A stretch of DNA of 64,000 bases from Streptomyces lacrimifluminis (GCF_014646095.1 NZ_BMMU01000031.1:21862-85861), one strand, 5' to 3'. Positions 33,709 to 42,909 are shown, counted from the stretch's first letter. Numbers and translations: made by a program. The notes: generated by a model not told the origin, from the letters alone.

Positions 33709-34729
33709 TCCCACGTCGGCGCAGCCCCCCGCCACCGCCCCCCGTATCCCCACCGTCGACCTGCGCCCCTGGCTCTCCGGTGACCCCGAGGCCCGTGCCG
33801 CCATCGCCCGTACCGTCGACGAGGCCCTGCAGACCGCCGGTTTCCTGCTGATCACCGGGCACGGCGTCGACCCCGCCCTGCGGGCCGGTATCCGGGAGGC
33901 GGCCCGTGCCTTCTTCGCGCTGCCCGCCGAGGTGAAGGAGCGGTACGCGGCGAAGGTCGGCGGGAGGGGGTGGCTGGGGCCGGGGGCCGAGGCCAACGGG
34001 TACTCGGAGGGGACCGAGACTCCGCCGGACCTCAAGGAGTCGCTGACCTTCGCCACGCACGAGCCCTTCGACGACCCGGCCGTCAACGCCGAGTGGTACG
34101 CGCCCAACGTGTGGCCCGCCGAGGCGCCCGAGCTGCGGAGGCTGTGCGCGGAGTACCTCGACCGGATGGGTGCGCTGGAGAAGGAGCTGCTGACTCTTCT
34201 CGGGTCCGCTCTCGGGCTCGAACCCGACTTCTTCTCGCGGCACATGGACCATCCGACGTACGGCTTCAACATCAACTGGTATCCGGGGGTCGAGGTCGTC
34301 GGCGAGCCGGAGCCCGGGCAGTTCAGGATCGGGCCGCACACCGACTTCGGGACCGTCACCATCCTCGACCGGCAGGCCGGGAAGGGCGGCCTACAGGTCT
34401 ACACGGACGAGGGCGGCTGGGAGGACGCGCCCTTCGACCCCGCGGCGTTTACCATCAACATCGGTGACCTGATGGCCCGTTGGACCGGCGACCGGTGGCG
34501 CTCGGGCCGGCACCGGGTGCTGCCGCCGCCGGCCGACTCCCCCACCGAGGAGCTGATGTCCCTCGTCTACTTCGGCGAGTGCACCCCGGGCACGATCGTC
34601 GAGTCGGTACCCGCGCCGGTGGGCCGGGTCACCTACAAGGCCTTCGACTCGCACGTCTACCTGCGGGGCCAGCTGGACTCGATCACGGTCAAGGAGGGCT
34701 CCACGCAAAGGTCAGCGCCGGATCGATAA
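33701..34729 (+). CDS. Fe(II)/2-oxoglutarate-dependent oxygenase (isopenicillin N synthase-like)
   Basis: A 342-aa non-heme iron oxygenase. The N-terminal DIOX_N part (IPTVDLRPWL...GFLLITGHGV) precedes a double-stranded beta-helix core. The iron ligands are H213 and D215 (PHTDFGTVT) and H271 (SGRHRV), followed by the RxS-type 2-oxoglutarate contact near 273-286. The start is GTG with GAGGAC upstream, overlapping the deaminase gene by 8 bp. The coupling suggests a joint role in purine/pyrimidine or nucleoside catabolism, but the substrate is unknown. Confidence 0.88.
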   Translation: MSDPTSAQPPATAPRIPTVDLRPWLSGDPEARAAIARTVDEALQTAGFLLITGHGVDPALRAGIREAARAFFALPAEVKERYAAKVGGRGWLGPGAEANGYSEGTETPPDLKESLTFATHEPFDDPAVNAEWYAPNVWPAEAPELRRLCAEYLDRMGALEKELLTLLGSALGLEPDFFSRHMDHPTYGFNINWYPGVEVVGEPEPGQFRIGPHTDFGTVTILDRQAGKGGLQVYTDEGGWEDAPFDPAAFTINIGDLMARWTGDRWRSGRHRVLPPPADSPTEELMSLVYFGECTPGTIVESVPAPVGRVTYKAFDSHVYLRGQLDSITVKEGSTQRSAPDR

Positions 34730-34799
34730 TTTCGTAACACAACGGACATCCGGCGCTCTGGTCCGATCCAACTCCCTCTTCTTACACTGGTGTTGCTGT

Positions 34800-34835
34800 A
34801 CTGCACACCACACTGCACACCACACTGAACAGCAC
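34800..34835. repeat. 12-bp tandem repeat before the NTPase gene
   Basis: ACTGCACACCAC occurs twice in a row (34800-34823), and a diverged third unit ACTGAACAGCAC follows. It ends 28 bp before the NTPase start codon, in the probable 5' leader. It could be a repeated operator or slipped-strand duplication. Confidence 0.65.
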
Positions 34836-34863
34836 TTTGGACCGCGCCAGGGGGAGGGATGCG

Positions 34864-36993
34864 GTGCTCAGACGGCTGCACGGACGCGGGGCGCTCTTCG
34901 ACACCGAACCGCCGGGGCTCGCGCCCCGGCTCGTCGGACTGCGACCGCACCACCACATCGCCGCTCCCCTGGAGCATCCGCGGGAGCTGCCGTTCGTGGT
35001 GCTCACCGCGGGGCGCGGGCTCGGCAAGAGCGCGGTCCTCGGTGAACTGCGCGCCGCCTACCAGCGGCACACCCCGGTCGCCCTGATCGACTGCGAGGAC
35101 CCGCAGTTCACCCTGTCGCCCGAGCGGCACCCGGCGCAGGCCTGGTCACCGCTCGCACAGGCGCTCCTGGTGATCGCCGAGCAGCTAGCCGAACCGGTCA
35201 CCGGCGCCCGCCGGATCGCCTTCCCGCGGCTGATGTCGGGCCTGATCGCGGTGGCCGCCGGCGGCTGGGGCAACGCCGACACCGAGCGCATCCGGTGGGA
35301 GGTCCAGCGGATGCTGCTGCTGGGCGAGAGCGGCTCGTGGTTCAACGGCTTCGCCGCGCGCTGGGCGGGCCGGGTCGCCGCGAAGGCGGTCGCGGCGGCG
35401 ATCAGCGACGACCCGCTGGTGGCGGCGGTCATCGAGGCGACGCTGGAGGCGATGACGGAACGTTCCGCGGGCGCACGGCAGCGCAGGGCGTCCACCTGGT
35501 ACCGGACGTACCCGAACGCCGGTGACCGCGCCGAACTCGGACTCCGCCTGCTCTCCGACCACTTCAGGGCCGGCGGCACCTCCCGCGAGCACGCCGAGCG
35601 CTATCTCGTACGCGCCCTGCTCGCCGACCTCACCGACGCGTACGCCGGGATGCGGGCGCAGCTGCAGCGTCTGGGCCGCCCGCTCGTCCTGGTCGACAAC
35701 GCGCAGGGATCTCCGGGGCGCGAACTGATCGAGCAGGTGCTGCGCGACCGCGCCGAGGGCATCGCCGACCAGGTCGCGTTCATCACCGCCGTGCGCGGCA
35801 GCGGCGGCCAGTCCTCGCTGCGCAACGCGGTACGCCGGGACCTGCGCGAGACCGCCCAGCGCACCCGCTGGACACCGGGCGACACGGTCTCCTCCCGAGC
35901 CCTGCTGGTGTCGCTGCCGCCACTGTCCTCCGACGACACGCTGCACATCGTCGACGCGGTCTGTACGGCGGTATCCGTGCCCGCCGAACTCCCGCCCGCC
36001 ACGCACCGGTTGACGTGCGGGAACCCGCTGGGCATCGCGCTGGTCGCCGAATCGGCGCGGCAGAACCTGAGCCGACTGCCGCCCACCGCACCCTTCGGCG
36101 CCCTGCTGACCGCCGAACTCGCCCTGCACGAGGACCGCGAGGGTCACCCCGCCTACCGCGAACTCCTCGACCGGCTCGTCCCCGCCGACCGGCTCGACGA
36201 GCTGACCGTGCTGGCCGCAGCCCACGACCACGACTCGGCCTGCGTGCTCGCCGCCGCCGGGCTCCCGGACGACTTCGGCCCGTCGAGCGTCCGCGCGCTG
36301 GAGACCCGGCTCGTGACGGAGGGACTGCCCGCCGTTCCCGGCCAGTTCGTCGGCGACGCCTTCGTCCGCACCCTGCTCCTGCTGCGGCTGCACCACCGGC
36401 ACGCCGACCACGGCAAGTGGCGGGACGTCCACGAGACCCTCATCCAGCACTACGAGGGACCCGAGCCGTCGAAGGCCCGCTACCGCCTCCACCACGAACT
36501 CGCCCTCGGCGACACCGGACCGGCGGTCGCGTATCTGCGTGACACCTTCCACACCCTCGACACCCGCATCTGGCTCGACAGCCTCCTGTTCATCGCGTCC
36601 GCGCCCTACTTCCACGCCCACGACGCCGAGGGCCACGACTTCGTCGGCGGCGACCACCAGCGCGCCCGGATCGCCTTCGGCCACACCGACGCCGAGCAAC
36701 GGCCGCCCAACGACGTGGACGCCGTACTGCATCTGCGGGTACGCCGACTCCTGCACGCCGTCTGGCAGTTGACCGATCCGCTGGTGCTGCCCGACCGGAA
36801 GCTGTGCGACCGGCTGCGCTACGAGCTGGAGCAGCTGTCCAACGACCCGCGCGCGAGCAACGCACTGCTGTGGCAGGCCTCGCAGGAGTGGCCCGAGGCG
36901 GCGCTGGCCGGCCGTCCGCCGCGCACCCCGGGTGACGACGAGGACGCCGCCTCCGACGACCAGAACCGGAACCGCAACGACGGAGGCACGTGA
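34864..36993 (+). CDS. Large P-loop NTPase (AAA/STAND-like), partner of the next gene
   Basis: A 709-aa cytoplasmic protein. Walker A is VVLTAGRGLGKSAVLGEL (lysine near residue 56), and a Walker B-like LGRPLVLVDN lies near 280. The middle has LVSLPPLSSDDTLHIVDAV, an AAA/STAND-type lid. The C-terminal 250 residues are helical with no recognised repeats. No membrane helix is seen. The GTG start has GGGGGAGG 7 nt upstream; the in-frame TTG at 34837 lies before this RBS. The stop overlaps the receptor gene (TGATG), so the two should form a stoichiometric pair. Confidence 0.78.
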   Translation: MLRRLHGRGALFDTEPPGLAPRLVGLRPHHHIAAPLEHPRELPFVVLTAGRGLGKSAVLGELRAAYQRHTPVALIDCEDPQFTLSPERHPAQAWSPLAQALLVIAEQLAEPVTGARRIAFPRLMSGLIAVAAGGWGNADTERIRWEVQRMLLLGESGSWFNGFAARWAGRVAAKAVAAAISDDPLVAAVIEATLEAMTERSAGARQRRASTWYRTYPNAGDRAELGLRLLSDHFRAGGTSREHAERYLVRALLADLTDAYAGMRAQLQRLGRPLVLVDNAQGSPGRELIEQVLRDRAEGIADQVAFITAVRGSGGQSSLRNAVRRDLRETAQRTRWTPGDTVSSRALLVSLPPLSSDDTLHIVDAVCTAVSVPAELPPATHRLTCGNPLGIALVAESARQNLSRLPPTAPFGALLTAELALHEDREGHPAYRELLDRLVPADRLDELTVLAAAHDHDSACVLAAAGLPDDFGPSSVRALETRLVTEGLPAVPGQFVGDAFVRTLLLLRLHHRHADHGKWRDVHETLIQHYEGPEPSKARYRLHHELALGDTGPAVAYLRDTFHTLDTRIWLDSLLFIASAPYFHAHDAEGHDFVGGDHQRARIAFGHTDAEQRPPNDVDAVLHLRVRRLLHAVWQLTDPLVLPDRKLCDRLRYELEQLSNDPRASNALLWQASQEWPEAALAGRPPRTPGDDEDAASDDQNRNRNDGGT

Positions 36994-38579
36994 TGGCTCG
37001 CAGCGGTTTGAGGGGTGTCGGGGTGTGGCTGCGCGAGGGGGTGTGGGCGATCCCGCTGCGCCGCTATCTGGCCCTGCTGGTCACGGCGGCGCTGGTGGCC
37101 GGGATCGGCTTCGCGGTCAGGTCGCTCACGCAGGACGACCGGTCCTGCGCGCCGGGGGTCGTCCGGCCGGCGGGCAGCGACGAGTGCGTGGGCGTGTCGA
37201 CGACCGACTACGCCTTCGGCCGGAAGCAACTCGCCGACACGATCAGGGCGATCGACCGCGAGAACGACTCCCTCAGGAAGGGTTACGTCACCGTCGCCCT
37301 GTTCGAGCCCTTCACCGCGACCGACGCGGACAACCTCGGGGATGTGCTGCATGAGCTCCAGGGCGCGTATCTCGCCCAGTGGAAGGTGAACCACGACGCG
37401 AACGGTGAGGGTCCGCCGATCCGGCTCGTGCTCGCCAACCCGGGCCGTACGGGCGCCCATTGGGAGCACACGGTCGACCAGCTGGAGCGGATGACGAAGA
37501 CCTCGGACCGGCTGCGCGCGGTCACCGGGATAGGGCTGAGCACCGAAGAGAACACCCGGGCCGTGAAGGAGCTGACGAGGCGCGGCATCCCCGTCGTCGG
37601 CACGTCCATCACGGCCGACAGCCTCGCCAACGGCCAGCAGGGCAACCCGGAGGGCCTGAAGCCCTTCCCGGGGCTGGCCCGCACCTCCCCCACCAACACC
37701 GACGAGGCCCGCGCACTCGCCTCCTTCGCCGACGTGGCGGCCGACAAGGCGGTGCTGGTGTACGACGATCCGGGCGACCCGTACACGCTCACGCTCCAGG
37801 CGTCGTTCGAGAAGCTGCTGACGGGCTCGCGCTATCAGCCGTGGCCCTTCACCCCGCTCACCGACCGCAGCAAGGAGGGGACCACCGCCAACGACTTCCG
37901 GCAGATCAGGGAGCTGCTGTGCGACACCGCGCCCGGCGTGGACACAGTCCTGTTCGCCGGACGCCACACCCAGCTGCGCCAGTTCATCAACGCGCTCGGC
38001 GAACGAGGCTGCCAGCAACGGAAGTTCACCATCCTGACCGGGGACGACGCCTCGTACCTCACCGGCGACAGGAAGCTCGACCCCGAAGCCCTCAAGCACG
38101 GCGTCTCGGTGCGCTACAGCGCCCTCGCCCACCCGGACGCCTGGATCGAGAACCCCCCGAAGACCGGGGGTTCGGCGGCGGACGCCCAGGATCTGAACGA
38201 ACTGCTGAGCGCCGCCCAGGCCAACAGGACCGCCAGGAGCGACAGGCCCTCACCGATCGGCCCCATCGACCTGGAGGACGGCCAGCTGATCATCGCGTAC
38301 GACGCGATGCGGCTCACCGTCGAGGGCATCCGCGAGGCCACGCCCCGCGGTCGGAGCGCGCCGACACTCGCGGACGTGGGCGACGAGTGGACGCTCATCA
38401 AGGGCTCGTCGGGGCGGGTGAACGGCGCGAGCGGCTGGATCTGCCTGGACAACTACGGCAACCCGTACGACAAGGCGGTGCCGATCGTGGAACTGACCCC
38501 CGACCGGCACGCCCGCTTCGTGGAGATCGCCTGGCCGACCGGAAAGCCCCCGGAGAGGGACTGCCTGCCGCCGTCGTAG
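36993..38579 (+). CDS. Membrane-anchored ligand-binding receptor (LivJ-like periplasmic-binding fold)
   Basis: A 528-aa protein with an N-terminal anchor (RRYLALLVTAALVAGIGFAV, about 24-43), no lipobox, and a long extracellular domain. VTVALFEPF, RLVLANPGRTGAHWEHTVDQLERM, GIPVVGTSITADSL and DKAVLVYDDPGDPYTLTLQASFEKLL match the branched-chain amino acid receptor fold (Peripla_BP_6). No ABC permease or ATPase is nearby. The partner instead is the coupled P-loop NTPase. This looks like a sensor rather than a transporter; that is inference. Confidence 0.75.
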   Translation: MARSGLRGVGVWLREGVWAIPLRRYLALLVTAALVAGIGFAVRSLTQDDRSCAPGVVRPAGSDECVGVSTTDYAFGRKQLADTIRAIDRENDSLRKGYVTVALFEPFTATDADNLGDVLHELQGAYLAQWKVNHDANGEGPPIRLVLANPGRTGAHWEHTVDQLERMTKTSDRLRAVTGIGLSTEENTRAVKELTRRGIPVVGTSITADSLANGQQGNPEGLKPFPGLARTSPTNTDEARALASFADVAADKAVLVYDDPGDPYTLTLQASFEKLLTGSRYQPWPFTPLTDRSKEGTTANDFRQIRELLCDTAPGVDTVLFAGRHTQLRQFINALGERGCQQRKFTILTGDDASYLTGDRKLDPEALKHGVSVRYSALAHPDAWIENPPKTGGSAADAQDLNELLSAAQANRTARSDRPSPIGPIDLEDGQLIIAYDAMRLTVEGIREATPRGRSAPTLADVGDEWTLIKGSSGRVNGASGWICLDNYGNPYDKAVPIVELTPDRHARFVEIAWPTGKPPERDCLPPS

Positions 38580-38597
38580 CCAACCGGACCAAGGGAG

Positions 38598-39725
38598 TCA
38601 CACGCCCGCGTACGAGTGCTTGCCGCTGACGAAGATGTTGACGCCGTAGTAGTTGAAGAGGAAGCACGCGAAGGCGATCAGGGCGATGTACGCGGCCCTG
38701 CGGCCCTTCCAGCCTGCCGTGGCGCGGGCGTGCAGGTAGGTGGCGTAGGCGACCCAGGTGATGAACGCCCAGGTCTCCTTGGGGTCCCAGCCCCAGTAGC
38801 GGCCCCATGCGTCGCCCGCCCAGATCGCGCCCGCGATGATCGTGAACGTCCAAAGCGGGAAGACGGCGGCGTTGACGCGGTACGAGAACTTGTCGAGGGA
38901 CGCCGACGCGGGCAGCCGCTCCATGACGGAGGTCGCGAAGCTGCCGGGCTCGCCGCCGGACGCGAGCTTGTTCTCGTACGAGTCCTTGAAGAGGTACAGG
39001 ATCGTGGCGACCGCGCCCACGTAGAAGACCGCGCCGCAGAGGATCGCCGTGGAGACGTGGATGTACAGCCAGTACGAGTGCAGCGCGGGCACCAGCTGGT
39101 CGCTGGCCGTGTACAGCACGGTGACGGCGAGACCGAGGTCGAGGAGGACGGTCGTGACCAGGGGGAGGCCGAGCCAGCGGATGTCCTTCTTCAGCGCGAG
39201 GAAGACGAGGTACACACCCACGGCGGTGGTGGAGAAGGTGAGGTTGAACTCGTACATGTTGCCCCACGGCGCCCGCTGCACGGACAGCGCGCGGGCGAGC
39301 ACCCCGGCGAACTCCACGAGGAACGCGACCACGGTGAGGGACACGGCGATACGCCCGTACAGGTCGCCCTGCACGTCCCCGCCATGGGCACCGGGCCCGT
39401 CCGGCACGTCCCGGGCCCCCGCCGCGGCCCGCACGACGACCTTGGGCCGCTCCAGTACGGCGGTCCCGCCGGCGTTCTTGACGGTCACCTCCGGCGCCTT
39501 CGCCCCGGCCGCCCCGGCCGGCTTCGCGGTGAGCGCGGCGGCCGTCCGGCTGACCTTGCTGCGGCTGCCGAAGATCCACTCGGCGATGTAGGTGAAGAAG
39601 GCCAGGGTGTAGACGGCCATCGCGGAGTAGATCAGCGTGTTGCTGATGTTCGCGAGGTTCTCGTTGGTCGCGGCGGCCAGAGTCGTCGTGTGGACGAGGT
39701 CGGTCGCGGTGGCGAGAGCGGACAT
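38598..39725 (-). CDS. Cytochrome c maturation protein CcsB/ResC
   Basis: A 375-aa multi-spanning protein of System II cytochrome c biogenesis that delivers heme for thioether attachment outside the membrane. The heme-binding tryptophan-rich loop reads WGRYWGWDPKETWAFITWVAYATYLHAR. Conserved histidines occur at SYWLYIHVSTAILC. A low-complexity Ala/Gly cytoplasmic loop of about 70 residues sits between the first and second helices. It directly follows resB (TAAATG), last of the tlpA-ccdA-resB-ccsB run. Confidence 0.93.
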   Translation of the reverse strand: MSALATATDLVHTTTLAAATNENLANISNTLIYSAMAVYTLAFFTYIAEWIFGSRSKVSRTAAALTAKPAGAAGAKAPEVTVKNAGGTAVLERPKVVVRAAAGARDVPDGPGAHGGDVQGDLYGRIAVSLTVVAFLVEFAGVLARALSVQRAPWGNMYEFNLTFSTTAVGVYLVFLALKKDIRWLGLPLVTTVLLDLGLAVTVLYTASDQLVPALHSYWLYIHVSTAILCGAVFYVGAVATILYLFKDSYENKLASGGEPGSFATSVMERLPASASLDKFSYRVNAAVFPLWTFTIIAGAIWAGDAWGRYWGWDPKETWAFITWVAYATYLHARATAGWKGRRAAYIALIAFACFLFNYYGVNIFVSGKHSYAGV

Positions 39726-41468
39726 TTACTTCTCAGCCCCTTCGGCAGGTACCACAGTGGGGTCGGGGGTTTCGGAGTCGGCATCGGGCGCGCCGGGCGC
39801 CTGGTCGTACAGGGTTCCGGCGATCTCGCCGAGTTCCTCGGGCACCTTCGCGGACTCACTGCGGCCGAGGCCGCCCATCTCGACGACGGTGACCCCGTCG
39901 GGGCCCTTGACCGCCCGCACCCACACCCGTCGGCGCTGGATGAACAGGGAGCCGGCGAGGCCGACGATGGCGACGATCGCGCCGCCGAGCGCCCAGCCGG
40001 CGGCGGGCTGCCGGGTGATCTGGAAGTTGGCCCACTCCTGGGTGCCCTTGTAGGTGATCGAGCCGGCGCCGTTCGGGAGCTGCATGGTCTCGCCGGGCTT
40101 CAGGTTCTCGCGCACCTGCTGGCCCTTGGCGTCCTTGAACGCCTTCATGTGGGTCTTGTCGAGCTGGTACACGCTCTGCGGGAGACCCGCGTTGACCCCG
40201 AGGTCGCCGTGGTAGGGCGCCAGGTTCAGCACCGGGTTCTCCAGTGCGGGGAACTGCGAGGCGATCTCGTTGCCCGGCACGTAGGTGGGCAGGAAGAAGG
40301 CCTGGATGCCGAGCTGTTCCTGGACGCCCTTGGCGTTGCGGTAGCCGTCCATGACCTTGATCGCACCGGAGGAGGTGACGTTGGAGTCGAGAGGGAGGAG
40401 AGCCACGGGCTGGTCGAAGACGATGTCGCCCTTGCCGTCGCGGACGGTGATGACGGGCGCGTAGCCGTGGGCGGTGAGGTAGACCTTCGAGTCGCCGATC
40501 ACCAGCGGCTCGTTGACCTTGACGGTGCGCTTCTGGGCCTTGCCGTAAGCGCCCACTCTGTAGTCGACGTCGGCCTCGTAGGTGCGCGGGGTGCCGCGGT
40601 TGGGTCCCGACTCCTCGTACGTGCCCTTGAAGTCCTTCAAGTTGAAGCTGAAGGGGTCGAGGTCGTCGGTGTCGAAGAGGGTGCCGGACTTGAAGTCGTC
40701 GTACTGCGTGAGCGTGTTGGAGAAACCGTCGCCTTCGAGGATCAGCTTGTTGCCCTCGGACTTGTACAGCTGGCCCCAGGCGAAGGCGGTCAGCATCACG
40801 ATCAGCGCGATGTGGAAGGCGAGGTTGCCGACCTCGCGCAGATAGCCCTTCTCGGCGGCGACCGAGTCCCCGGCGATGGGGATACCTCCCGCGTCCTTAG
40901 GACTGTGGGGGAGGGCGCGGAAGCGGCGCTTCCTCAGCAGGACGAGGGCTGCCTCGCGGACCTGCTCGGGCTCGGCCTCCGTACGCCAGGTCGTGTAGGC
41001 GGGCAGCCGGGTCAGACGGCGGGGCGCGCCCGGCGGGCGGCTGCGCAGCTGGCCCACGAACTGCCAGGTGCGGGGCACGATGCAGCCGATGAGGGAGACG
41101 AAGAGCAGGATGTAGATCGCCGAGAACCACACCGAGCTGTAGACGTGGAACAGGCCGAGCTTCTCGTAGAGCGGCCCCAGGAAGTCGTGCCGCCGCATGA
41201 AGTCGGCGACCTTGGTGTCGTCCGTCCCGGACTGCGGGATCAGCGAGCCGGGGATCGCCCCGAGCGACAGCAGGAACAGCAGCAGCAGCGCGACCCGCAT
41301 CGAGGTGAGCTGCCGCCAGAACCAGCGGGCCCAGCCGATGACACCCATGGAGGGCGGGCCCGGCGCGTCCTCCTGGGGGGCGGTGGACAGCTGGGAGGCG
41401 GCGGCACCGAGTCCCTGGTCGTCGCTGCTCCCGGAGGAACCGGGAGCAGGGGCGGTGGTGTTGCTCAT
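39726..41468 (-). CDS. Cytochrome c biogenesis protein ResB
   Basis: A 580-aa membrane protein, the partner of CcsB in the heme-ligation complex. It has helices at about 45-70 (MRVALLLLFLLSLGAIPGSLIPQ), 105-125 and 215-235, a large extracytoplasmic domain (about 240-515), and a final helix (AAGWALGGAIVAIVGLAGSLFI). KDFKGTYEESGPNRGTPRTYEADV and KVYLTAHGYAP belong to the ResB family. The N-terminus has a Ser/Gly-rich cytoplasmic lead. It is separated by 3 bp from ccdA and abuts ccsB. Confidence 0.93.
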   Translation of the reverse strand: MSNTTAPAPGSSGSSDDQGLGAAASQLSTAPQEDAPGPPSMGVIGWARWFWRQLTSMRVALLLLFLLSLGAIPGSLIPQSGTDDTKVADFMRRHDFLGPLYEKLGLFHVYSSVWFSAIYILLFVSLIGCIVPRTWQFVGQLRSRPPGAPRRLTRLPAYTTWRTEAEPEQVREAALVLLRKRRFRALPHSPKDAGGIPIAGDSVAAEKGYLREVGNLAFHIALIVMLTAFAWGQLYKSEGNKLILEGDGFSNTLTQYDDFKSGTLFDTDDLDPFSFNLKDFKGTYEESGPNRGTPRTYEADVDYRVGAYGKAQKRTVKVNEPLVIGDSKVYLTAHGYAPVITVRDGKGDIVFDQPVALLPLDSNVTSSGAIKVMDGYRNAKGVQEQLGIQAFFLPTYVPGNEIASQFPALENPVLNLAPYHGDLGVNAGLPQSVYQLDKTHMKAFKDAKGQQVRENLKPGETMQLPNGAGSITYKGTQEWANFQITRQPAAGWALGGAIVAIVGLAGSLFIQRRRVWVRAVKGPDGVTVVEMGGLGRSESAKVPEELGEIAGTLYDQAPGAPDADSETPDPTVVPAEGAEK

Positions 41469-41471
41469 CGA

Positions 41472-42269
41472 TCAGATCCCCACAGTGAAGCCGTTGGACC
41501 AGGTCTGCATCTCCTGCACCAGACGGTCCCACGCGCCGGTAAGGAGCAGCACACCGGTAAGGATCATCATCGTGCCGCCGATGCGCATGACCCACACATA
41601 GTGGCGCTTGACCCAGCCGAACGCACCGAGCGCCTTGCGGAAGGCGACCGCGGCGAGCACGAACGGCACCCCGAGGCCGATGCAGTAGGCGACGGTCAGT
41701 ACGGCCCCGCGCCCCGCGCTGGCCTGCTCGATGGCGAGGGTGTTGACGGAGGCGAGGGTCGGGCCGATGCAGGGCGTCCAGCCGATGCCGAACAGCGCGC
41801 CGAGCAGGGGGGCGCCGACCAGTCCGGCGGCGGGCTTCCTGTGGAAGCGGAACTCGCGCTGGGTGAGCCAGGGCATCATGCCCATGTAGAAGACGCCCAT
41901 GAGGATCATGAGGACGCCGAGCACCTTGGACAGGATGCCCTGGTGCTCCTGCAGCGTCTGCCCGAAGTATCCGAACAGGGCCCCCGTGGAGACGAACACG
42001 GCGGTGAACCCGAGCACGAAGAGCGAGGCCCCGGCGACCATCCGCCCGCGGCGGGCCTCGCCGAGGTCGGTGCCGGTGACGCCGGTGACGTACGACAGAT
42101 AGCCGGGTACGAGGGGCAGCACGCACGGCGAGAAGAAGGAGACGAGGCCGCCGAGCAGGGCGATGGGGAGGGCCAGTATCAGGGCACCGGTCAGCACGGT
42201 CTTGTTGGCCTCGGGGACGGAGGCGGCGAGCGTGAGCACGCCGGTCACGTCCGTGATCGCGCCGCTCAC
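41472..42269 (-). CDS. ccdA: CcdA-type thiol-disulfide transporter
   Basis: A 265-aa six-helix protein (DsbD transmembrane domain) that passes reducing equivalents across the membrane to reduce apocytochrome c and TlpA. The redox cysteines are C49 (FFSPCVLPLVPGYLSY) and C167 (GIGWTPCIGPTLAS), the family signature. The GTG start lies one base after the tlpA stop, so translation is probably coupled. Confidence 0.94.
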   Translation of the reverse strand: MSGAITDVTGVLTLAASVPEANKTVLTGALILALPIALLGGLVSFFSPCVLPLVPGYLSYVTGVTGTDLGEARRGRMVAGASLFVLGFTAVFVSTGALFGYFGQTLQEHQGILSKVLGVLMILMGVFYMGMMPWLTQREFRFHRKPAAGLVGAPLLGALFGIGWTPCIGPTLASVNTLAIEQASAGRGAVLTVAYCIGLGVPFVLAAVAFRKALGAFGWVKRHYVWVMRIGGTMMILTGVLLLTGAWDRLVQEMQTWSNGFTVGI

Positions 42270-42270
42270 G

Positions 42271-42909
42271 TCACTTCTCCGCGAGGACGGGCTTGAGCAT
42301 CTTGCGGAGATTGTCCTCGCTGAGCGCCTGGAGAGTGCGGGCGGCGATCTTGCCCTGCCGGTCGAGGACCAGGGTGGAGGGGATCGCCTGCGGGTTGAGC
42401 GTGCCCTTCTTGAAGCGGAGCATCAGCTTGCCCGTGGGGTCGTACAGGCTCGGGTACGTGACGCCGTACTGCTTCTCGAAGGCGACCGCCGGACCGGTGC
42501 TGGTGTCGCGGGTGTTGATACCGACGAACTGGACGCCCTGGTCCTTGAGGTCGGCGGAGACCGCGACGAAGTTCTTCGCCTCCAGCCGGCAGGGCCCGCA
42601 CCACGAACCCCACACGTTGATGACGACGATCTCGCCCTTGTAGTCGGCGACGTCGAGCTGCTTGCCGTCGATGGTCGGCCCGGAGAGGTCGGGGGCGGCA
42701 TCCCGCTCGCCCTGGGCGACGGTGGCGATGCCGTCGGTCCCGGTGATGAAGTTGGTGTCGCCCGAACCCCCGGACGTACCGCCCGAGCCGCAGGCGGTCA
42801 GAGCGAGCGCGGAGGCGGCGACCGTGGCGGTGAACAGCATGGTTCGACGGCTACGGGCATGGCCTCGGGGACGGTTCGAGCGCAGGGGGGCGCGGCTGGC
42901 GGCACTCAT
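42271..42909 (-). CDS. TlpA/ResA-like thioredoxin lipoprotein
   Basis: A 212-aa lipoprotein thiol reductase that keeps the apocytochrome CXXCH cysteines reduced. The lipobox is LTAC (C40) after an Arg-rich start. The thioredoxin fold carries VINVWGSWCGPCRLE (active C104 and C107). Residues between the lipobox and the fold are Gly/Ser-rich. It is the first gene of the four-gene System II operon and sits 158 bp from the deacetylase-like gene on the same strand. No good RBS precedes ATG 42909; it is the only start that keeps a normal signal. Confidence 0.9.
   Translation of the reverse strand: MSAASRAPLRSNRPRGHARSRRTMLFTATVAASALALTACGSGGTSGGSGDTNFITGTDGIATVAQGERDAAPDLSGPTIDGKQLDVADYKGEIVVINVWGSWCGPCRLEAKNFVAVSADLKDQGVQFVGINTRDTSTGPAVAFEKQYGVTYPSLYDPTGKLMLRFKKGTLNPQAIPSTLVLDRQGKIAARTLQALSEDNLRKMLKPVLAEK

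Noticed and set aside
25436..34729. A secondary-metabolite gene cluster in 23-35 kb
   Set aside because: Acyl-CoA oxidase, acyltransferase, oxygenase and a resistance-like UvrA are suggestive. However, no synthase, NRPS, terpene cyclase or precursor peptide is present and the genes are in separate small operons.
34837..34863. TTG start at 34837 for the P-loop NTPase
   Set aside because: The strong GGGGGAGG lies after it and directly before GTG 34864.
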